Assembly: GCA_947176715.1 (NCBI GenBank)
Contig: CAMWRR010000091.1
Location: 1-7,369, forward strand
Reading direction: 5' to 3'
From: an uncultured Rikenellaceae bacterium
GTDB taxonomy: Bacteria; Bacteroidota; Bacteroidia; Bacteroidales; Rikenellaceae
DNA: 7,369 nt
Positions within the stretch are counted from its first letter, which is position 1, and every line of letters starts with the position of its first letter. A program made the position numbers and the translations under genes. Below are positions 5,626 through 7,369 of this stretch, one piece after another. The notes below the pieces were generated by a model. The model made no database searches. It saw only the letters and a list, made by a program, of their open reading frames with translations, and was not told where the DNA came from.

Positions 5626-7296
5626 ATGAACGAAGATCTTCGCATCGCTCACTCCGTGGAGTTGGAGCCCATAGTAGAGGTAGCTTCCCGTTTGGGTATA
5701 GGAGCCGAAACATTGGAGAGCTACGGCCGTTACAAGGCCAAACTGCCGCTTTCGCTCATAGACGCTAACAAGATAGGGCGGAGCAATCTGATATTGGTGT
5801 CGGCCATATCGCCCACCCCTGCCGGCGAGGGTAAAACCACCGTGTCGATAGGTCTGAGTCAGGCGTTGTGCCGGCTGGGTTACAGGTCGGTGGTGGCGTT
5901 GCGCGAGCCATCTCTCGGTCCCGTATTCGGCATCAAGGGAGGTGCGGCCGGCGGCGGATATTCGCAGGTGTTGCCCATGGAGGATATCAACCTCAACTTC
6001 ACCGGCGACTTCGATGCCGTGTCAAAAGCCCACAATCTGCTGGCGGCGATGATAGACAACAACATACAGAACCGTAACAACAATCTGGGGATAGACCCCC
6101 GCACCGTAGTATGGAAACGCGTCATCGACATGAACGACCGCGCCCTGCGTAACATCATCGTGGGCTTGGGCGGTGCCACCGGCGGACGTCCCCGCGAGAC
6201 GGGATTCGACATAACAGCCGCCTCGGAGGTGATGGCCATACTCTGCATGAGCGAGAGCATGAAAGAGCTCAAAGAGCGTCTCGGCAACATATTCGTGGGT
6301 TACACGTTCGACCGCAAGCCGGTATATGCCCGCGACCTCAAGGCCGAGGGGGCCATGGCGGTAATACTCAAGGAGGCCATCAAGCCCAACCTTGTGCAGA
6401 CCATAGAGCACACCCCGGCAATAATACACGGCGGCCCGTTCGCCAACATAGCGCAGGGTACCAACACCATAGTGGCCACCAAGATGGCCATGAGCCTGTC
6501 GGAGTATGCCGTCACCGAGGCCGGGTTCGGCTTCGACCTCGGCGGCGAGAAGTTCATCGACATCAAGTGCCGTCGCATGGGCGTATACCCCAAGGCCGTG
6601 GTGCTCGTGGCCACAATAAAGGCCCTCAAGTATCACGGCGGCAAGCCGTTGGCCGAGCTGTCGCAACCCGACGTAGAGGCATTGAGGCGCGGTATGGTCA
6701 ACCTCGGCAAGCACATAGAGAACATACGCCGTTTCGACGCCAACCCCATAGTGGCGATCAACCGCTTCAACGCCGACTCGCAGGAGGAGATAGAGGAGAT
6801 AACCCGCTTCTGTCAGTCGGAGGGCGTGCCCATCTCTCTTTGCGAGGTGTGGGCCAAAGGCGGCGAGGGCGGCATCGACCTTGCCGAGAAGGTGGTGGCC
6901 GCAATCAAGAGCAACCCCTCCGAGTGTATCAAGCTATACGGCTGCAATCTGCCCGTCAAGGAGAAGATAGAGAAGATAGCGCGCGAGATATACGGAGCCG
7001 CCGCCGTGGAGTACACTGGGCGTGCCGAGTCCGACATAAAACGCATATACTCGCTGGGACAGGACAAGCTGCCTATATGTGTGGCCAAAACCCAGAAGTC
7101 GCTGTCGGATGATCCCAAACTCCTCGGTCGCCCCTCCGGATTCATCATGAAGATTCGCGAAGTGGAATTGGCCGCCGGTGCCGGATTCATCATTCCAATA
7201 GCCGGCGAAATGATGAGAATGCCCGGATTACCCGAAATCCCCGCCGCCGAAATGATAGACATAGACGAAACCGGCGAAATCATCGGCCTATCCTAG
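5626..7296 (+). CDS. fhs: Formate--tetrahydrofolate ligase (10-formyl-THF synthetase)
   Basis: Fhs joins formate to tetrahydrofolate at the cost of ATP, giving 10-formyl-THF for purine and formyl-methionine synthesis; it acts in the cytosol. The 556 residues are the normal length. Diagnostic parts are the nucleotide-binding loop TPAGEGKT at 64-71, EPSLGPVFGIKGG at 94-106 running into the family signature GGAAGGGYSQVLPMED at 105-120, and the second signature VATIKALKYHGG at 328-339. The C-terminal region GFIIPIAGEMMRMPGLP (520-536) is also typical. The ATG at 5626 was preferred because MNEDLRIAHSVELEPI aligns with family N-termini; an in-frame TTG at 5596 would add ten residues. No TAnnTTTG box is evident in the 115 bases upstream, so read-through from the SGNH gene is possible. 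Oddly, all glutamates between residues 31 and 468 use GAG, while all seven from 512 to the end use GAA. Confidence 0.97.
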   Translation: MNEDLRIAHSVELEPIVEVASRLGIGAETLESYGRYKAKLPLSLIDANKIGRSNLILVSAISPTPAGEGKTTVSIGLSQALCRLGYRSVVALREPSLGPVFGIKGGAAGGGYSQVLPMEDINLNFTGDFDAVSKAHNLLAAMIDNNIQNRNNNLGIDPRTVVWKRVIDMNDRALRNIIVGLGGATGGRPRETGFDITAASEVMAILCMSESMKELKERLGNIFVGYTFDRKPVYARDLKAEGAMAVILKEAIKPNLVQTIEHTPAIIHGGPFANIAQGTNTIVATKMAMSLSEYAVTEAGFGFDLGGEKFIDIKCRRMGVYPKAVVLVATIKALKYHGGKPLAELSQPDVEALRRGMVNLGKHIENIRRFDANPIVAINRFNADSQEEIEEITRFCQSEGVPISLCEVWAKGGEGGIDLAEKVVAAIKSNPSECIKLYGCNLPVKEKIEKIAREIYGAAAVEYTGRAESDIKRIYSLGQDKLPICVAKTQKSLSDDPKLLGRPSGFIMKIREVELAAGAGFIIPIAGEMMRMPGLPEIPAAEMIDIDETGEIIGLS

Positions 7297-7317
7297 GGGG
7301 GGCACAGCCCCCTTTTT
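7294..7317 (+). terminator. Intrinsic terminator of fhs
   Basis: GGGGGC (7298-7303) pairs perfectly with GCCCCC (7307-7312) across the three-base loop ACA and is followed by five T (7313-7317). G-U and A-U pairs with the T run could extend the stem back into the TAG stop codon (7294-7296). Termination therefore begins at the stop codon with almost no 3' untranslated spacer. The last 52 bases of the window (7318-7369) show no gene. Confidence 0.88.
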
Positions 7318-7369
7318 GAATCAACTTTATATGTCGGGGAATCGGCCATAGGCGGGTGAAAACGGCATG

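Noticed and set aside
6022..6714. 230-codon minus-strand open frame antisense to fhs
   Set aside because: It mirrors a fully conserved stretch of Fhs and has no recognisable domain.

Overview
The window reads as chromosomal DNA of a GC-rich member of the Bacteroidota, most likely Bacteroidales. Three things point there. The intergenic regions carry -7 boxes of the Bacteroidota type (TAnnTTTG) at plausible distances before three of the four genes. Most starts have A-rich leaders with little or no Shine-Dalgarno sequence. The proteins, with heavy ATA isoleucine usage, have the look of that phylum. Genus cannot be fixed from the sequence alone.

Layout, left to right. Positions 1-412 are non-coding. 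uvrB (413-2455, minus strand) encodes a complete excision-repair helicase subunit, and its promoter sits inside a 20-bp palindrome. Positions 2456-3011 are a long non-coding stretch whose right part holds five tandem degenerate 16-bp units with a near-palindromic core. deoC (3012-3857, minus) encodes deoxyribose-phosphate aldolase. A 189-bp divergent intergenic region (3858-4046) carries back-to-back promoters for deoC and the next gene, a 17-bp palindrome between their -7 boxes, and a stem-loop at the predicted 5' end of the deoC mRNA. An envelope-anchored SGNH/GDSL hydrolase follows (4047-5510, plus), then fhs (5626-7296, plus), formate--tetrahydrofolate ligase, closed by a strong intrinsic terminator that starts at its stop codon.

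The genes do not form one pathway. uvrB belongs to DNA repair, deoC to deoxynucleoside catabolism, fhs to one-carbon metabolism, and the SGNH protein probably deacylates an envelope glycan. The hydrolase and fhs are co-oriented, 115 bp apart, with no clear promoter between them, so they may be co-transcribed. uvrB and deoC share a strand but are separated by 556 bp, and uvrB has its own promoter.

No phage, transposon, CRISPR, toxin or defence gene was found. The least ordinary parts are non-coding: the 16-bp repeat array, the two promoter palindromes and the deoC leader stem-loop. The abrupt GAG-to-GAA switch in the last 45 or so codons of fhs and the partly uncharacterised SGNH hydrolase also deserve a look.
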